Under the pieces are notes generated by a model, which saw only the letters and a program-made list of their open reading frames with translations, did not search any database and was not told the origin of the DNA. This document shows, piece after piece, positions 29,834-40,643 of a DNA stretch of 64,000 bases; the first letter of the stretch is position 1; the number at the start of each line of letters is the position of its first letter. A program made the translations under genes and the position numbers. The DNA is from Muribaculaceae bacterium (GTDB lineage: Bacteria > Bacteroidota > Bacteroidia > Bacteroidales > Muribaculaceae), in NCBI GenBank assembly GCA_022509085.1, contig JAFLTW010000001.1, positions 124,001 to 188,000 on the forward strand, written 5' to 3'.

Positions 29834-30612
29834 TCGAGGCCAGAAATGTAAGCAAGTTTTTTGCGGGTCAGCAGATTCTTTTCGATATCAACGCTACCTT
29901 CGAAACGGGTAAGACAAACCTGATTATCGGCCAGAGCGGTTCGGGCAAGACAGTGCTTATGAAGTGCCTTATCGGCCTCTTCCAGCCCGAAGAGGGCGAC
30001 ATTTTCTATGACGGCCGGAGCTTTAAGAACATGAATGCCTCCCAACTGCGCCAGCTGCGTTCCGAAATCGGTATGCTTTTCCAGGGCTCAGCTCTTTTCG
30101 ACAATGAGACTGTGCTCGGAAATGTGATGTTCCCCCTTAAGATGCTCTCCAAGATGAGCTATCATGATCAGGTGGAGCGCGCACGCTTCTGTATCAACAG
30201 GGTAGGACTTGACAATGCGGACAATAAGTACCCCTCGGAGATTTCAGGCGGTATGCAGAAGAGGGTGGCCATTGCACGTGCCATCGCGCTCAATCCCAAA
30301 TACCTTTTCTGCGACGAGCCCAACTCCGGACTCGACCCCAAGACCTCCATACGTATCGACGAACTGCTGAGCGATATAACCCACGAGTATAACATGACCA
30401 CGGTGATCAATACCCACGACATGAACTCCGTGCTCGGCATTGGGGAGAATATCGTCTTCATCAACAAGGGACATTGCGATTGGACCGGCAACGACCGCAC
30501 CATCTTCAAGAGCAAGAGCAAGAGTCTCTATGATTTCGTCTTCGCCTCCAAGCTTTTCCAGGAAGTAAAACAATTCCTGGAGCGTGAATACGAGGCTGAG
30601 GAAGATAAATAA
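29830..30612 (+). CDS. mlaF: Mla-type ABC transporter ATP-binding protein
   Basis: This 260-aa ATPase pairs with the permease encoded directly upstream. It has Walker A IGQSGSGKTVLMK, Q-loop LFQGSALFDNETV, signature SEISGGMQKRVAIARA (the SGGM variant typical of MlaF) and Walker B LFCDEPNSGLDP. The ATG overlaps the mlaE stop. The C-terminal ~30 residues are charged and end EREYEAEEDK. It converges on lipB. Confidence 0.94.
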   Translation: MIEARNVSKFFAGQQILFDINATFETGKTNLIIGQSGSGKTVLMKCLIGLFQPEEGDIFYDGRSFKNMNASQLRQLRSEIGMLFQGSALFDNETVLGNVMFPLKMLSKMSYHDQVERARFCINRVGLDNADNKYPSEISGGMQKRVAIARAIALNPKYLFCDEPNSGLDPKTSIRIDELLSDITHEYNMTTVINTHDMNSVLGIGENIVFINKGHCDWTGNDRTIFKSKSKSLYDFVFASKLFQEVKQFLEREYEAEEDK

Positions 30613-30616
30613 TTTT

Positions 30617-30649
30617 CACAGTAAGACCATTCAGAGAAGAAGGTCTGTG
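30617..30649. terminator. Possible bulged hairpin between mlaF and lipB
   Basis: CAC plus AGACC (30617-30628, with a 4-base bulge) can pair with GGTCTGTG (30642-30649). It overlaps the end of lipB and lies just after mlaF. No strong T-run follows, so this is tentative. Confidence 0.3.
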
Positions 30650-31290
30650 AGATGTTTCTCCAGTCTCTCTTTCGCTTCTTCTATCATCACCTCCCTGCCC
30701 GTTTCCTTTGAGATTGAGGTTACACCCTGTGAGAGTCCGCAGGGAACGATGCCGCCAAACAGCGAGATATCGGAGCCCACGTTGAGCGCGAGACCGTGCA
30801 TTGTGACGTGGCGGCTGCAGCGCACCCCGATGGCGCTTATCTTTCTCTCCTCCGGGGTGTCCTTACCAATCCAGACTCCCGTGCGTCCTTCTATTCTTTC
30901 TCCATGGATTCCGAAGTCGGCTATGGTGCGTATCACGGCTTCCTCAAGCAGATTTACGTAGTCTTTTACGCCGAGAGAGTGTCGGAGCATGTCGATGATG
31001 GGGTAGACTGTCAACTGGCCGGGACCATGATAGGTGATGTCGCCGCCGCGGTCGGTCTCCACGAATTCAATTCCTCGCTTCAGGAGCATATCCTCAGGGA
31101 GCAGAAGATGGCTCGGTTTGCCATGTCTGCCAAGGGTATAGACGGGGCGATGCTCCACGAAGAAAATGATGTCTTCGGGGAGCTCGCTGCCGTTTTTTCT
31201 GCTTTCTATTCTTTTCCTGAACTCCTCCTGCTGCAAGGCGAGGATCTCACGATAGCTCTGCCGGCAGCGGGGGAGGTAGACTGTTTTCAT
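30631..31290 (-). CDS. lipB: Octanoyl-[acyl carrier protein]:protein octanoyltransferase
   Basis: This 219-aa enzyme transfers octanoate from ACP to lipoyl domains, the step before LipA. It has the family motifs [27 protein letters not shown] and [22 protein letters not shown], and the catalytic Cys in [12 protein letters not shown]. Its ATG overlaps the alaS stop (ATGA), so translation is coupled to the tRNA synthetase gene. Confidence 0.97.
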   Translation of the reverse strand: MKTVYLPRCRQSYREILALQQEEFRKRIESRKNGSELPEDIIFFVEHRPVYTLGRHGKPSHLLLPEDMLLKRGIEFVETDRGGDITYHGPGQLTVYPIIDMLRHSLGVKDYVNLLEEAVIRTIADFGIHGERIEGRTGVWIGKDTPEERKISAIGVRCSRHVTMHGLALNVGSDISLFGGIVPCGLSQGVTSISKETGREVMIEEAKERLEKHLTDLLL

Positions 31291-33911
31291 GCGAGTCCGA
31301 GCTGGGCCAGGATGCTTTCCTCCGCTTTGGCAAGTCCGTCGGCGAAGCTGCCGCCTGCCTGGGCAAAGAAGGGTTGGCCTCCTCCACCGCCCCTGATCTC
31401 CTTGGCAGCCTCTTTCACTATCTTGCCGGCATGTAATCCCTCTTTTACAAGGTCGTCGCTGAGGAATACGGTGAGCATGGGTTTGCCGGGTGCTGAGAGG
31501 GTGGTGCCGATAAAGACTGTCTTCTCAGGATTGGTCTGTTTGATCTTGAAGGCGATGTTTTTCACTACCTCGGGTAGCCTGAGCCCTTTGATGCCGGCCA
31601 CTTTGATGCCGTTTACTTCCTTGGCGCCCTCGAGAATCTCTTTTGTGAGGTTGGCCTCGCGTTCTTCCATGAAGTCGTCAACACGTTTCTTGAGTTCCGA
31701 ATTCTCTTTCATGGATTTCTCTACGGCAGCCTTGATGTCTTTGGCATTGCCGAGCAACTGACTTATGTCTCTCACGGTGTCCTGGAAGGAGTCGAGGATG
31801 TTTTCCACTCCCTCTCCAGTCACGGCCTCTATCCTCCTGATCCCGGCTGCAATGGAGCTCTCCGAGAGTATGCGCAGCATGCCGATGTTGCCTGTGTTGG
31901 CCACGTGTGTGCCGCCACAAAGCTCGATTGAGCTGCCGAATTTCACCACTCTTACCTTGTCGCCGTATTTCTCGCCGAAGAGGGCTATGGCGCCCATCTC
32001 CTTGGCCTCCTGAATGGGAGTGTCGCGATGTTCCTCGAGCGGTGTGGCCTGCCTTATCTTCTTGTTTACAAGGTGTTCCACCTTTCTGAGCTCTTCGGGT
32101 GTCACTTTCTGGAAGTGGGCGAAGTCGAAGCGGAGCGACTGTGGCGACACGTAAGAGCCTTTCTGCTCTACGTGGGTGCCGAGGATCTCCCTCAAGGCCT
32201 CATGCAGCAGGTGGGTGGCGGAGTGGTTGGCCGAGGATGCGTCCCTCGCTTCCCGGTCGATTTTTGCATGTACTGTCCCCGTCAGGTCCTCGGGTATCTC
32301 TTTTGTGAGATGAACGCTGACGTTGTTCTCGCGCTTGGTGTCATAGATATTGATTTCCTTTCCGGAGGGGAAGGTGAGCGTACCGCGGTCGCCTACCTGT
32401 CCACCCATCTCTGCGTAGAAGGGCGTCTCGGCGAGGATTATCTGGTAAAAGGTATTGCCTTTCTGCTTCACTCGGCGGTAGCGCAACACTTTTGTGTCTG
32501 CCTCCGTCCGGTCGTAACCTACGAATTTCTCTTCGCCTTCGCTCAACACTACCCAGTCGTCGGTTTCGATGGCTGCGGCGTTGCGGGCGCGGTCTTTCTG
32601 CTTCTTCATCTCTTCCTCAAAGCCCCTGGTGTCGAGTTTGAGTCCTCCCTCACGCAATATCAGTTCGGTGAGGTCGATCGGGAATCCGTAGGTGTCATAA
32701 AGCACGAAGGCGTCTTTGCCTGAAATGGTGTCCTTGCCCTGGGCTTTGGCGGCCGCCACGAGCTCCTCAAGCATCTTGATACCGTTTTCAAGTGTGCGCA
32801 AGAAGGATTCTTCCTCTTCCTTTATCACTTTTTTTATGAGTTCTTTCTGCGCCACGAGTTCGGGGTATGATTCGCCCATCTCGTCTACGAGGGTGTCCAC
32901 GAGCTGATAGATGAAGGCCTCGCGCCGTTTCAGGAATGTGTAGCCGTATCTCACGGCGCGACGCAATATGCGGCGTATTACGTATCCGGCCTTGGCATTG
33001 GAGGGGAGCTGGGAGTCGGCAATCGAGAAGGCTATGGTGCGAAGATGGTCGGCTATAACCCTGATGGCCACGTCGGTCTTCGCATCCTTGCCGTATTTTT
33101 CTCCCGAGAGTTCCTCTATCTTTTTGATGATCGGGGTGAAGATGTCGGTGTCATAGTTAGAGTTCTTCCCCTGCAGAGCCATTGTGAGGCGCTCGAAACC
33201 CATGCCTGTGTCGATCACTTTCTTCGGCAGCGGCTCGAGGCTGCCGTCGGCCTTGCGGTCATACTGCATGAACACGAGGTTCCATATCTCGATCACGCGG
33301 GGATTGTCTTTATTGACAAGACTGGCTCCGTCTACCTTTTTCCGCTCCTCGTCTGTGCGCAGGTCGATGTGGATTTCGCTGCAGGGGCCGCAGGGACCCG
33401 TCTCGCCCATCTCCCAGAAGTTATCTTTGCGGTTGCCGTTGATTATATGGCTCTCGGGTAGGTGGGTGGCCCAGATTTCGGCTGCCTCGTCATCTCTTTT
33501 CAAGCCGTCGGGCGCATAACCCTCGAATACGGTGGCATAGAGGCGGTCCGGGTTGAGCTTCAATACGTCTACGAGGTATTCCCAGGCCCAGTCGATGGCC
33601 TCTTTCTTGAAGTAGTCGCCGAAGCTCCAGTTGCCCAGCATCTCAAACATCGTGTGGTGGTAGGTGTCGTGGCCCACTTCCTCGAGATCGTTGTGCTTGC
33701 CGCTTACCCTGAGGCATTTCTGGCTGTCGGCCACACGCGGATACTGCACCGCCCGGTTGCCCAATATGATGTCTTTGAATTGGTTCATGCCGGCGTTGGT
33801 AAACATCAAAGTGGGGTCGTCTTTGATCACCATAGGCGCCGACGCTACTATCTTGTGTCCTTTCTCTTCGAAAAATTTCTTGAATGAATTGCGGATTTCT
33901 TTGCTTGTCAT
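31287..33911 (-). CDS. alaS: Alanyl-tRNA synthetase
   Basis: This 874-aa class II synthetase charges tRNA-Ala. It begins [19 protein letters not shown], has a class II core with [14 protein letters not shown], the editing domain with the HxxxH zinc motif in [12 protein letters not shown] and [10 protein letters not shown], and ends with the DHHA1-like C-Ala domain ([14 protein letters not shown]). Length equals the usual ~875 aa. The frame stays open upstream to 35036, but that part runs antisense to the M23 gene and lies upstream of the promoter, so the ATG at 33911 is used. lipB overlaps its end. Confidence 0.98.
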   Translation of the reverse strand: MTSKEIRNSFKKFFEEKGHKIVASAPMVIKDDPTLMFTNAGMNQFKDIILGNRAVQYPRVADSQKCLRVSGKHNDLEEVGHDTYHHTMFEMLGNWSFGDYFKKEAIDWAWEYLVDVLKLNPDRLYATVFEGYAPDGLKRDDEAAEIWATHLPESHIINGNRKDNFWEMGETGPCGPCSEIHIDLRTDEERKKVDGASLVNKDNPRVIEIWNLVFMQYDRKADGSLEPLPKKVIDTGMGFERLTMALQGKNSNYDTDIFTPIIKKIEELSGEKYGKDAKTDVAIRVIADHLRTIAFSIADSQLPSNAKAGYVIRRILRRAVRYGYTFLKRREAFIYQLVDTLVDEMGESYPELVAQKELIKKVIKEEEESFLRTLENGIKMLEELVAAAKAQGKDTISGKDAFVLYDTYGFPIDLTELILREGGLKLDTRGFEEEMKKQKDRARNAAAIETDDWVVLSEGEEKFVGYDRTEADTKVLRYRRVKQKGNTFYQIILAETPFYAEMGGQVGDRGTLTFPSGKEINIYDTKRENNVSVHLTKEIPEDLTGTVHAKIDREARDASSANHSATHLLHEALREILGTHVEQKGSYVSPQSLRFDFAHFQKVTPEELRKVEHLVNKKIRQATPLEEHRDTPIQEAKEMGAIALFGEKYGDKVRVVKFGSSIELCGGTHVANTGNIGMLRILSESSIAAGIRRIEAVTGEGVENILDSFQDTVRDISQLLGNAKDIKAAVEKSMKENSELKKRVDDFMEEREANLTKEILEGAKEVNGIKVAGIKGLRLPEVVKNIAFKIKQTNPEKTVFIGTTLSAPGKPMLTVFLSDDLVKEGLHAGKIVKEAAKEIRGGGGGQPFFAQAGGSFADGLAKAEESILAQLGLA

Positions 33912-33931
33912 TTTTGATATCGTCTTATAGA

Positions 33932-33967
33932 TTTGCAAAATTACTAAATTTACGCTACTTTTGCAAA
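33932..33967. promoter_or_regulatory. Interlocked divergent promoters of alaS and the M23 gene
   Basis: Plus strand: TTTG 33932-33935, 20 bases, TACTTTTGC 33956-33964. Minus strand: TTTG 33967-33964, 20 bases, TAATTTTGC 33943-33935. Both promoters are full consensus and occupy the same 36 bases. The -33 of each touches the -7 of the other, so two polymerases cannot bind at once. Confidence 0.88.
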
Positions 33968-34040
33968 AGTAATTCCGACAGCCTTTAGAGGCTGACACGC
34001 CTACGGTTTGCCGGACTTTTTCTAACTGACCCACAATAAG

Positions 34041-35006
34041 TTGAAGAGGAAGTTTTATCTCTATAATCCGGAGACCGACAATTTCGAGCGCTTCTATCCC
34101 TCGATTAAAGACCGGGCGAGAACCATCTCCATGGTCTTTCTTCTTGGGCTTTTGCTGGCCGTGGGCTTCTATTTTATCCTCTATTATCTTTTTGAGACCC
34201 CGACGGTAGAAAACCTTACGGCCGAAAACCGTGAGCTGAAACAGCAATACACCGCACTGGAGCGACGCCTCGGGGCTTCGGTGCGGATGCTCGACGAGAT
34301 TCAAGACCGCGACTCGAATTTCTATCGGGTGTTGCTGCAGCTTGACCCGGCCACCGAACTCGGTATCAACAGGGAGGTATTTCCCCTTACTCATGCGGTG
34401 AACATGCGCAATGTCGGAGACGCCCAGCTCGTCAACAGGCTCAACCAGATGATAGATACCCTCGACCGCGACTTGCTCAACCAGGCCGTGTCGTTCAATA
34501 CGATACGCGATGTGGCTCTCCACAACCAGCATAAGCTTGAGCATACGCCGGGAGTTCTTCCCATCAACATTAAAGACTATACCATGAGTTCGGGTTACGG
34601 CATACGCATCGACCCCGTATATAATACCCATAAGTTTCACGCAGGACTCGACATCGCCGCCGATATGGGCACCCAGGTGTTTGCCACAGCCGACGGTAAG
34701 GTGAGGTTTGCGGCAGGCAAGAGCGGATATGGCAATTGCATCGACATCGAACATGGCTACAACTATGTGACCCGTTACGCCCACCTGTCCAAGATTCTGG
34801 TACCTGAGGGAAAGACTGTTAAGAGGGGAGAGCTTATCGGCCTCGTGGGTTCCACCGGTAAGTCTACCGGGCCTCATCTCCACTATGAGGTGCTGTTTAA
34901 GGAGAAACCACAGAACCCCATCAATTATTTCTTTTTCGACATTTCTCCCGAAGAGTATGCGGAGATGATCGAGGCGGCGGAGAATGCCGGACATGTTATG
35001 GACTGA
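34041..35006 (+). CDS. M23-family peptidoglycan metallopeptidase (membrane-anchored, LytM-like)
   Basis: This 321-aa protein has a short cytoplasmic N-terminus ([20 protein letters not shown], typical of Bacteroidales homologues). A transmembrane helix (about 30-52), a coiled-coil stretch (about 60-95) and a C-terminal M23 domain follow. Zinc ligands are H200 and D204 in HAGLDIAAD and H281 of the H279-x-H281 motif in GPHLHYE. It should cleave peptide cross-links in the periplasm or act as a regulator of such cleavage. The start appears to be TTG at 34041; no ATG lies before the transmembrane segment. A MerR gene follows after 33 bases. Confidence 0.92.
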   Translation: MKRKFYLYNPETDNFERFYPSIKDRARTISMVFLLGLLLAVGFYFILYYLFETPTVENLTAENRELKQQYTALERRLGASVRMLDEIQDRDSNFYRVLLQLDPATELGINREVFPLTHAVNMRNVGDAQLVNRLNQMIDTLDRDLLNQAVSFNTIRDVALHNQHKLEHTPGVLPINIKDYTMSSGYGIRIDPVYNTHKFHAGLDIAADMGTQVFATADGKVRFAAGKSGYGNCIDIEHGYNYVTRYAHLSKILVPEGKTVKRGELIGLVGSTGKSTGPHLHYEVLFKEKPQNPINYFFFDISPEEYAEMIEAAENAGHVMD

Positions 35007-35039
35007 TCTTACCCACACCACCATTTTTTTGCGCACCCT

Positions 35040-35366
35040 ATGGAAGAAAAACTCTATTACAGGATAAAGGATATAGCCGAATTTGTGGATGAGAATCCCT
35101 CAACACTCCGCTACTGGGAAGATGAGTTTAAGGAACTCGCTCCCAAGCGGGGAGCGAAGGGGAGACGGCTCTATACGCCTAGAGACCTTGAGACCGTGAG
35201 GATCATCAAGTTCCTTCTGCGCACCAAGGGGATGCACATTTCCGTGGCCAAGGAGCAGCTGAGCCGCAACTTCCAGAACATTAGCCGGCGTGCCGAGGCT
35301 CTCCACGAACTGGAAAAAGTAAGAGAGGGACTGAACATGCTGCTCAAATCCCTCTCAAAACTTTAG
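35040..35366 (+). CDS. MerR-family transcriptional regulator
   Basis: This 108-aa protein is a winged helix-turn-helix of the MerR type ([24 protein letters not shown], then [18 protein letters not shown]) with a short C-terminal dimerisation helix. It has no metal-binding Cys or ligand domain, so the signal it senses is unknown. Homologues typically sit beside the M23 peptidase in Bacteroidales, which suggests a link to the cell envelope (inference). It is convergent with clpC, with a 9-base gap. Confidence 0.9.
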   Translation: MEEKLYYRIKDIAEFVDENPSTLRYWEDEFKELAPKRGAKGRRLYTPRDLETVRIIKFLLRTKGMHISVAKEQLSRNFQNISRRAEALHELEKVREGLNMLLKSLSKL

Positions 35367-35375
35367 AGAATATTA

Positions 35376-37976
35376 TTATTTCACTTCATCTTCTTTGATT
35401 TGGTTTGCGTCCGGAGTCTCCTCTGCGGGTTTCTCCGGCTCAGGCTCGGTTTCCTTATAGGCGAGAGCCAGTTTGTCGTCACCATCGGCGTAAGCCACGA
35501 TTATCTCTCCTGAGGTCTTACCTTCCGAGGTGAGTTTGAGCATCATCTCGGCAAGCTCGTCTTCCAGGTATTTCTGGATGGCCCGCTTGAGGGGTCGGGC
35601 ACCGAAGTTGCGGTCATAGCCCTTATCGGCGATGAAGTTCTTGGCCTCGGGACTGAGGTTGAGCTTGAAGCCGATAATCTGAAGCCTGTTGGTGAAGTCG
35701 CGAAGCTCGATGTCGATGATCCTGTCGATAGAATCCTTCTCGAGGGGATCGAACATTATGATGTCGTCTACCCTGTTGAGGAATTCGGGAGAGAAGGCCC
35801 TGTTGAGGGCTTTCTGGATCACTCCGCGGCTCTGCTCCTTGGTGATGGTGTCGGTGTTGAAGCCGACGCCGGCTCCGAAGTCCTTGAGCTGGCGGGAACC
35901 AACGTTGGAGGTCATGATGAGGATCGTGTTCTTGAAGTCGATCCTGCGACCCAGAGAGTCGGTGAGGCGTCCTTCGTCGAGCACCTGAAGCAGGATGTTG
36001 AATACGTCGGGGTGGGCTTTCTCTATCTCGTCGAGAAGAACCACACTATAGGGTTTGCGTCTCACTTTTTCCGTGAGCTGGCCACCCTCCTCATATCCTA
36101 CATATCCCGGAGGCGCACCCACAAGACGCGACACTGTAAACTTCTCCATGAATTCGCTCATGTCGAGCCTTATCAGTGAGTCGGTGGAGTCGAAGAGGTA
36201 TTCCGCAATCCTTTTTGCCAGGAGGGTCTTGCCCACACCCGTCGGACCAAGGAACATGAATGTGCCTATCGGTTTGTTGGGGTCTTTGAGTCCGATCCTG
36301 TTTCTCTGGATGGCCTTCACCACCTTCATCACGGCGTCGTCCTGACCTATTACGCTTCCCTTGAGTGCCTGACCCATGTTGACGAGTCTCTCGCCCTCGG
36401 CCTGTGCTATCCTCTGGGTGGGCACGCCGGTCATAAGTGCCACTACCTCGGCCACCTTCTCTTCGTCTACTGTTTCACGCTCCTTGTCAAGTTTCTCTTC
36501 CCATTCCTTTTCAAGGCGGTCGCGCTCACGCTTCTTGTCGGCCACCTCGTCGCGAAGACGGGCGGCTTCCTCAAACTGCTGCTTCTTGGCAGCCTCAAGC
36601 TTGCGGGAGGTGAGGTCGGCAATGTCGGCCTCGAGGTTACCTATTTCCTTGGGCATCTCCACATTGGTGATGATATGAACACGTGAGCCTGCCTCATCGA
36701 GGGCATCCAATGCCTTGTCGGGGAAGTTGCGGTCGGAGATGTATCGGTCGGTGAGGCTCACACAAGCCCTGAGGGCGTCGTCGGTGTAATTGACGTTGTG
36801 ATGGTCCTCATATTTCGATTTTACGTTGCGCAAGATCTCAAGTGTCTCCTCGGCCGTGGTCGGTTCCACAATCACTTTCTGGAAGCGGCGTTCGAGTGCG
36901 CCGTCTTTCTCGATGTTGGTGCGGTATTCGTCGAGGGTCGTGGCGCCGATGCACTGCACGTCGCCGCGCGCCAACGCCGGCTTGAGGATATTGGCGGCAT
37001 CCATCGATCCGGGGGCTCCGCCGGCTCCTACTATGGTGTGGAGCTCGTCGATGAAGAGGATAATGTCCGGACTCTTGGTGAGTTCGTCAACCACGGCTTT
37101 AATCCTTTCCTCAAACTGTCCGCGATATTTCGTTCCGGCCACCATTCCTGCCAGGTCAAGGCTGATCACGCGCTTGTTGAAGAGCAGTCGCGACACCTTT
37201 TTCTGGTTGATCCTCATGGCGAGACCCTCCACGATGGCCGATTTGCCTACGCCGGGTTCACCGATAAGCACGGGGTTGTTTTTCTTTCTGCGCGAAAGAA
37301 TCTGAGCCACGCGCTCTATCTCCTTCTCGCGGCCCACCACAGGGTCGAGCCTGCCTTCGGCCGCAGCCTTCGTCATGTCGTAGCCAAACTGGTCGAGGGC
37401 CGGTGTGTCCGACTCTCCCGGTTTAGGGTTGGCTTTCTTTTTCTTCACGCTGTCGAAGAAGTCTTTCTCCTCGTCATCGTCTTCACTTTCAGAACTGCCG
37501 GGGCCGAACGAGACGGGAGGCACCTGGCTGGAGTCGATGTTTTGGATCGAGATGTCGAAGTTGAGATACTTTTTCTTGAAGTCGTCGAGGAAGGGATTTT
37601 CCATCGACTTGGGGTCGTGCATCAGGGCGAGAAGGATGTGCATTCCTCCCACTACGTTGAGCCCCATCTTTCTGGCCTCCACCACGGCAAGCTGAAGGTG
37701 GCGGATGGCTGAGGTGGTAATCTTATATTGCTGCTCGAAGAGGGTGGTGCTGTCGCCTCCCGGCTGATGTTCGCGTATCTGGTCCTCAAGGATCATCTTC
37801 ATGCGCTCAATGGGTACGTTGAGCTGCTTCAGGATCTTGAGGGCATAGTCGTCCTTATCCCTGAGCGAGGCCAGGATGAAGTGCTCGCTGCTGATGAGCG
37901 GGCTCCCCAGCTCGTTGGCCACGGCATAGGCCTTCTCGAGTATCGGACGGAATTGATTGGAAAAATCAGGTTTCAT
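35376..37976 (-). CDS. clpC: ATP-dependent Clp protease ATP-binding subunit ClpC
   Basis: This 866-aa AAA+ unfoldase has two Clp N repeats (about 1-150) and an acidic linker (SSESEDDDEEKDFFDSVKKKK). Nucleotide-binding domain 1 follows (Walker A GEPGVGKS, LFIDELHTIVGAG), then a middle region with a UVR-type segment (KKQQFEEAARLRDE) and domain 2 (Walker A GPTGVGKT, VVLLDEIEKAHPDV). The short middle domain marks it as ClpC rather than ClpB. It feeds substrates to ClpP. The C-terminal 30 residues are acidic and proline-rich. Confidence 0.94.
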   Translation of the reverse strand: MKPDFSNQFRPILEKAYAVANELGSPLISSEHFILASLRDKDDYALKILKQLNVPIERMKMILEDQIREHQPGGDSTTLFEQQYKITTSAIRHLQLAVVEARKMGLNVVGGMHILLALMHDPKSMENPFLDDFKKKYLNFDISIQNIDSSQVPPVSFGPGSSESEDDDEEKDFFDSVKKKKANPKPGESDTPALDQFGYDMTKAAAEGRLDPVVGREKEIERVAQILSRRKKNNPVLIGEPGVGKSAIVEGLAMRINQKKVSRLLFNKRVISLDLAGMVAGTKYRGQFEERIKAVVDELTKSPDIILFIDELHTIVGAGGAPGSMDAANILKPALARGDVQCIGATTLDEYRTNIEKDGALERRFQKVIVEPTTAEETLEILRNVKSKYEDHHNVNYTDDALRACVSLTDRYISDRNFPDKALDALDEAGSRVHIITNVEMPKEIGNLEADIADLTSRKLEAAKKQQFEEAARLRDEVADKKRERDRLEKEWEEKLDKERETVDEEKVAEVVALMTGVPTQRIAQAEGERLVNMGQALKGSVIGQDDAVMKVVKAIQRNRIGLKDPNKPIGTFMFLGPTGVGKTLLAKRIAEYLFDSTDSLIRLDMSEFMEKFTVSRLVGAPPGYVGYEEGGQLTEKVRRKPYSVVLLDEIEKAHPDVFNILLQVLDEGRLTDSLGRRIDFKNTILIMTSNVGSRQLKDFGAGVGFNTDTITKEQSRGVIQKALNRAFSPEFLNRVDDIIMFDPLEKDSIDRIIDIELRDFTNRLQIIGFKLNLSPEAKNFIADKGYDRNFGARPLKRAIQKYLEDELAEMMLKLTSEGKTSGEIIVAYADGDDKLALAYKETEPEPEKPAEETPDANQIKEDEVK

Positions 37977-38023
37977 TCTTTAAGGTTTTTTAGGCCTTAA
38001 AGATTGCAAACTGCGTGCCAAAT

Positions 38024-40456
38024 TCAGAAGAGACTCGCCACGGCGTAGACCCCCAGGGACACCACCCATGCAAGGCAGGTATTGTAGGCCATGGAGAAGA
38101 CGGAGTATTTCCAGCTTCCGGTCTCACGGGCTATGGCCGTCAGCGAGGCGATGCAGGGGAAGTAGAGCAAGACGAAGGTCATGAACGCAAGCGCGGAGGC
38201 GGTGTTGAAGGGGGCTTTGCCCGTCACCGGCGACGGACTTGCTATGCGGGTGGAGAGGGCGTCGGCATCATCGTAGCCTACATACAGCACGCCGAGGGTC
38301 GACACCACCACCTCCTTTGCCGCTGCGCCGGCGAAGAGCGACACACACGTCTTCCACGTGAATTCCATCGGCTCCATTACGGGTTGAACGAATTTCCCGA
38401 TCCTTCCCAATATCGACTCCTCCTGCTGATACTCCGTGAGCAGCAGGGCGTCCACCTCCTCCGAGGTCTTTCCCTCCAGACTTTCCTGAGGCATCTCTGC
38501 CATCATCTGCTGTTTCTTAACCTCCGGCACCTCGTTATGGCGAGGGAAGTAGGAGAGGGCCCAGATGATGATGGAGGCCACCAATATTATGCCGCCCATC
38601 TTCTGGAGATATTGTCTGGCTTTATACCACATGTCGCGCATCGTGGCGCGCGCCGTCGGCAGTCGGTAGGGGGGAAGCTCCATGACGAAAGGGGTCTCAT
38701 CGGCCTTAAACCAGAAGCGGCGCAACAGTCGGGCTGTAATCACGGCCACTATGATCCCCAGGAGATAGAGCCCGACAAATACCCACGCGCCGTAATGGGG
38801 AAAGAAGGCGCCCACAAGCAATACGTAGATGGGAATGCGGGCCGAACAACTGATGAAAGGGTTGATCAATACCGTTATTATGCGGCTCGACCGACTCTCG
38901 ATGATGCGCGTCGACATTATGGCGGGGACGTTGCAGCCGAATCCCATCACAAGGGGTATGAACGACTTGCCATGCAGTCCCATCCTGTGCATCAGCTTGT
39001 CCATTATGAAGGCCACGCGTGCCATATAGCCGGAATCTTCCATGAAGGAGATAAAGGCGTAGAGTATCAGGATGTTGGGGAGGAATACTATCACACCACC
39101 CACACCTCCGATTATTCCGTCGAGAAGAAGGTCTTTCAACGGGCCGTCGGCCATTATGCCGTCAATCTTTACCGAACACCAACCCACAAGGTCTTCTATC
39201 CATTCCATGGGGTAGGCACCCACCTCAAAGGTGGCCCAGAACATGAGCCACATCACCAGCAGGAATATGGGAAACCCGAAGAGTTTGTTGGTGACGAAGG
39301 CATCAATGATGCCGGTGGTCTTTTTCTCCTCTCCCGTGGAATAGGTCTCTGCCATCGCGCCGGCTATGAATCCGTATTTCTCGGCCGTTACGGCTCCTGT
39401 CACGTCCTGGTCGAGCCTGTGCTCTATGCGTGCGGCACCCTCGTCGCGTATCGCCTTGAGCTTCTCATAGTTTGACGCTCCCTCCAATATCCTCTCGGCC
39501 TCGGGGTCACGCTCCAGCATCTTGATGGCAAGATAGCGGGGAGAGAAGTGGTGGGTAATGTCGGGGTTACGTTTTATTTCCTCGTTGAGTGCGTTCACCT
39601 CCTCCTCAACCTCAGGCCTCATCTTCACGTGGATATGCCGCATGTGGGGCTCGCGAAGCTCATAAACCTCGATTACCGTGTCGAGAAGGCGGTCGATACC
39701 CCAGTTGGAGGAAGCCTTGGTGGGCACTACGGGCACTCCAAGAAGTGACCCCAGGAGTTCATAGTCGAGCACGGCCCGGCTTCGTTCCAGCTCGTCATAC
39801 ATGTTGAGCGCTATCACCATGCTTCGGTTCATGTCGATGAGCTCGGTGGTGAGATAGAGATTACGCTCCAGGTTGGACGCCACCACTACGTTTACTATCA
39901 CGTCGGGGGTCTCCTCGCGGAGATATCGCATCACGTAGAGTTCTTCCGGAGAGTATGCCGACAGGGAATATGTGCCGGGCAGGTCGACTACGTTTATCTC
40001 ATATCCCTTGTATTTTATTTTTCCCTCCTTGGCCCCTACTGTTACTCCGGCGTAATTGCCTACGTGTTCATGCGCCCCGGAAACGCGGTTGAAGATTGAG
40101 GTCTTGCCGCAATTTGGGTTGCCGATGAGGGCGATGTTGATCACCTTGTCTTTCCTGACCCCGGGTTCCTGGCCACCCTCCTCGAATTTCTCAGTGGATG
40201 CGTGGGAGACAAGGTGTTCCTGCTCCCACTCGGCGAGAGGCACCACCTCAATAAGGTGGGCCTCGCTTCGGCGCAGACTCACCTCATAGTCCATCAATTT
40301 ATACTTGATAGGGTCTTGAAGGGGAGCGTTGAGGAGCATGGTAACTTCCCGACCTCTCACAAAACCCATCTCCATGACACGCTTGCGAAACGCGCCATGG
40401 CCGAGTATCTTGATTATTACGGCTCTTTCTCCAGAATGAAGGTCGGAAAGTCTCAT
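38024..40456 (-). CDS. feoB: FeoA-FeoB fusion, ferrous iron transporter
   Basis: This 810-aa protein fuses a FeoA SH3-like domain (1-75; MRLSDLHSGERAVII, KRVMEMGFVRGREV) to FeoB. The FeoB G domain begins near residue 110 with G1 GNPNCGKTS, G2 GVTVG, G3 DLPGTYSL and G4 NMYD. The C-terminal permease has Gate motifs (CNVPAIMSTRII and SCSARIPIYV) and about ten membrane helices. It imports Fe2+ across the inner membrane. The fusion is known in Bacteroidota. A TAATTTTGC box (minus, 40562-40554) lies about 100 bases upstream. Confidence 0.97.
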   Translation of the reverse strand: MRLSDLHSGERAVIIKILGHGAFRKRVMEMGFVRGREVTMLLNAPLQDPIKYKLMDYEVSLRRSEAHLIEVVPLAEWEQEHLVSHASTEKFEEGGQEPGVRKDKVINIALIGNPNCGKTSIFNRVSGAHEHVGNYAGVTVGAKEGKIKYKGYEINVVDLPGTYSLSAYSPEELYVMRYLREETPDVIVNVVVASNLERNLYLTTELIDMNRSMVIALNMYDELERSRAVLDYELLGSLLGVPVVPTKASSNWGIDRLLDTVIEVYELREPHMRHIHVKMRPEVEEEVNALNEEIKRNPDITHHFSPRYLAIKMLERDPEAERILEGASNYEKLKAIRDEGAARIEHRLDQDVTGAVTAEKYGFIAGAMAETYSTGEEKKTTGIIDAFVTNKLFGFPIFLLVMWLMFWATFEVGAYPMEWIEDLVGWCSVKIDGIMADGPLKDLLLDGIIGGVGGVIVFLPNILILYAFISFMEDSGYMARVAFIMDKLMHRMGLHGKSFIPLVMGFGCNVPAIMSTRIIESRSSRIITVLINPFISCSARIPIYVLLVGAFFPHYGAWVFVGLYLLGIIVAVITARLLRRFWFKADETPFVMELPPYRLPTARATMRDMWYKARQYLQKMGGIILVASIIIWALSYFPRHNEVPEVKKQQMMAEMPQESLEGKTSEEVDALLLTEYQQEESILGRIGKFVQPVMEPMEFTWKTCVSLFAGAAAKEVVVSTLGVLYVGYDDADALSTRIASPSPVTGKAPFNTASALAFMTFVLLYFPCIASLTAIARETGSWKYSVFSMAYNTCLAWVVSLGVYAVASLF

Positions 40457-40553
40457 TTAAAATCAATTCAAATAAACGGTTGAGCCACGATACTTGCTAA
40501 TCCTTTAGAAATATACAAGTTAGATGGTGAATCAAAACCATTTGTTTTCGATT

Positions 40554-40562
40554 GCAAAATTA
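40554..40562 (-). promoter_or_regulatory. -7 box for feoAB
   Basis: TAATTTTGC on the minus strand, about 100 bases before the ATG. No TTTG is present at the expected -33 position. I could not identify an iron-regulator operator with confidence. Confidence 0.5.
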
Positions 40563-40643
40563 ACAATTAAATTTCGTTTAGCTTATTTGAATTCAGTTTA
40601 AATAACGCAATATTTCTTCCAAATTTCAGTTTTACCTCCCGGG

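Noticed and set aside
31287..33911. CGG- and CTC-rich tracts in alaS considered as a foreign insertion
   Set aside because: Composition is like the neighbouring core genes and all synthetase domains are continuous.
33912..35036. 375-codon upstream extension of alaS
   Set aside because: It runs antisense across the M23 peptidase gene and upstream of the alaS promoter. The 874-aa product from 33911 already matches the family length.
38015..39475. 486-codon open frame on the plus strand opposite feoB
   Set aside because: It lies entirely antisense to a well-conserved gene, its translation has a random, His/Gly-rich look and no family motif, and it follows from the codon bias of the true frame.
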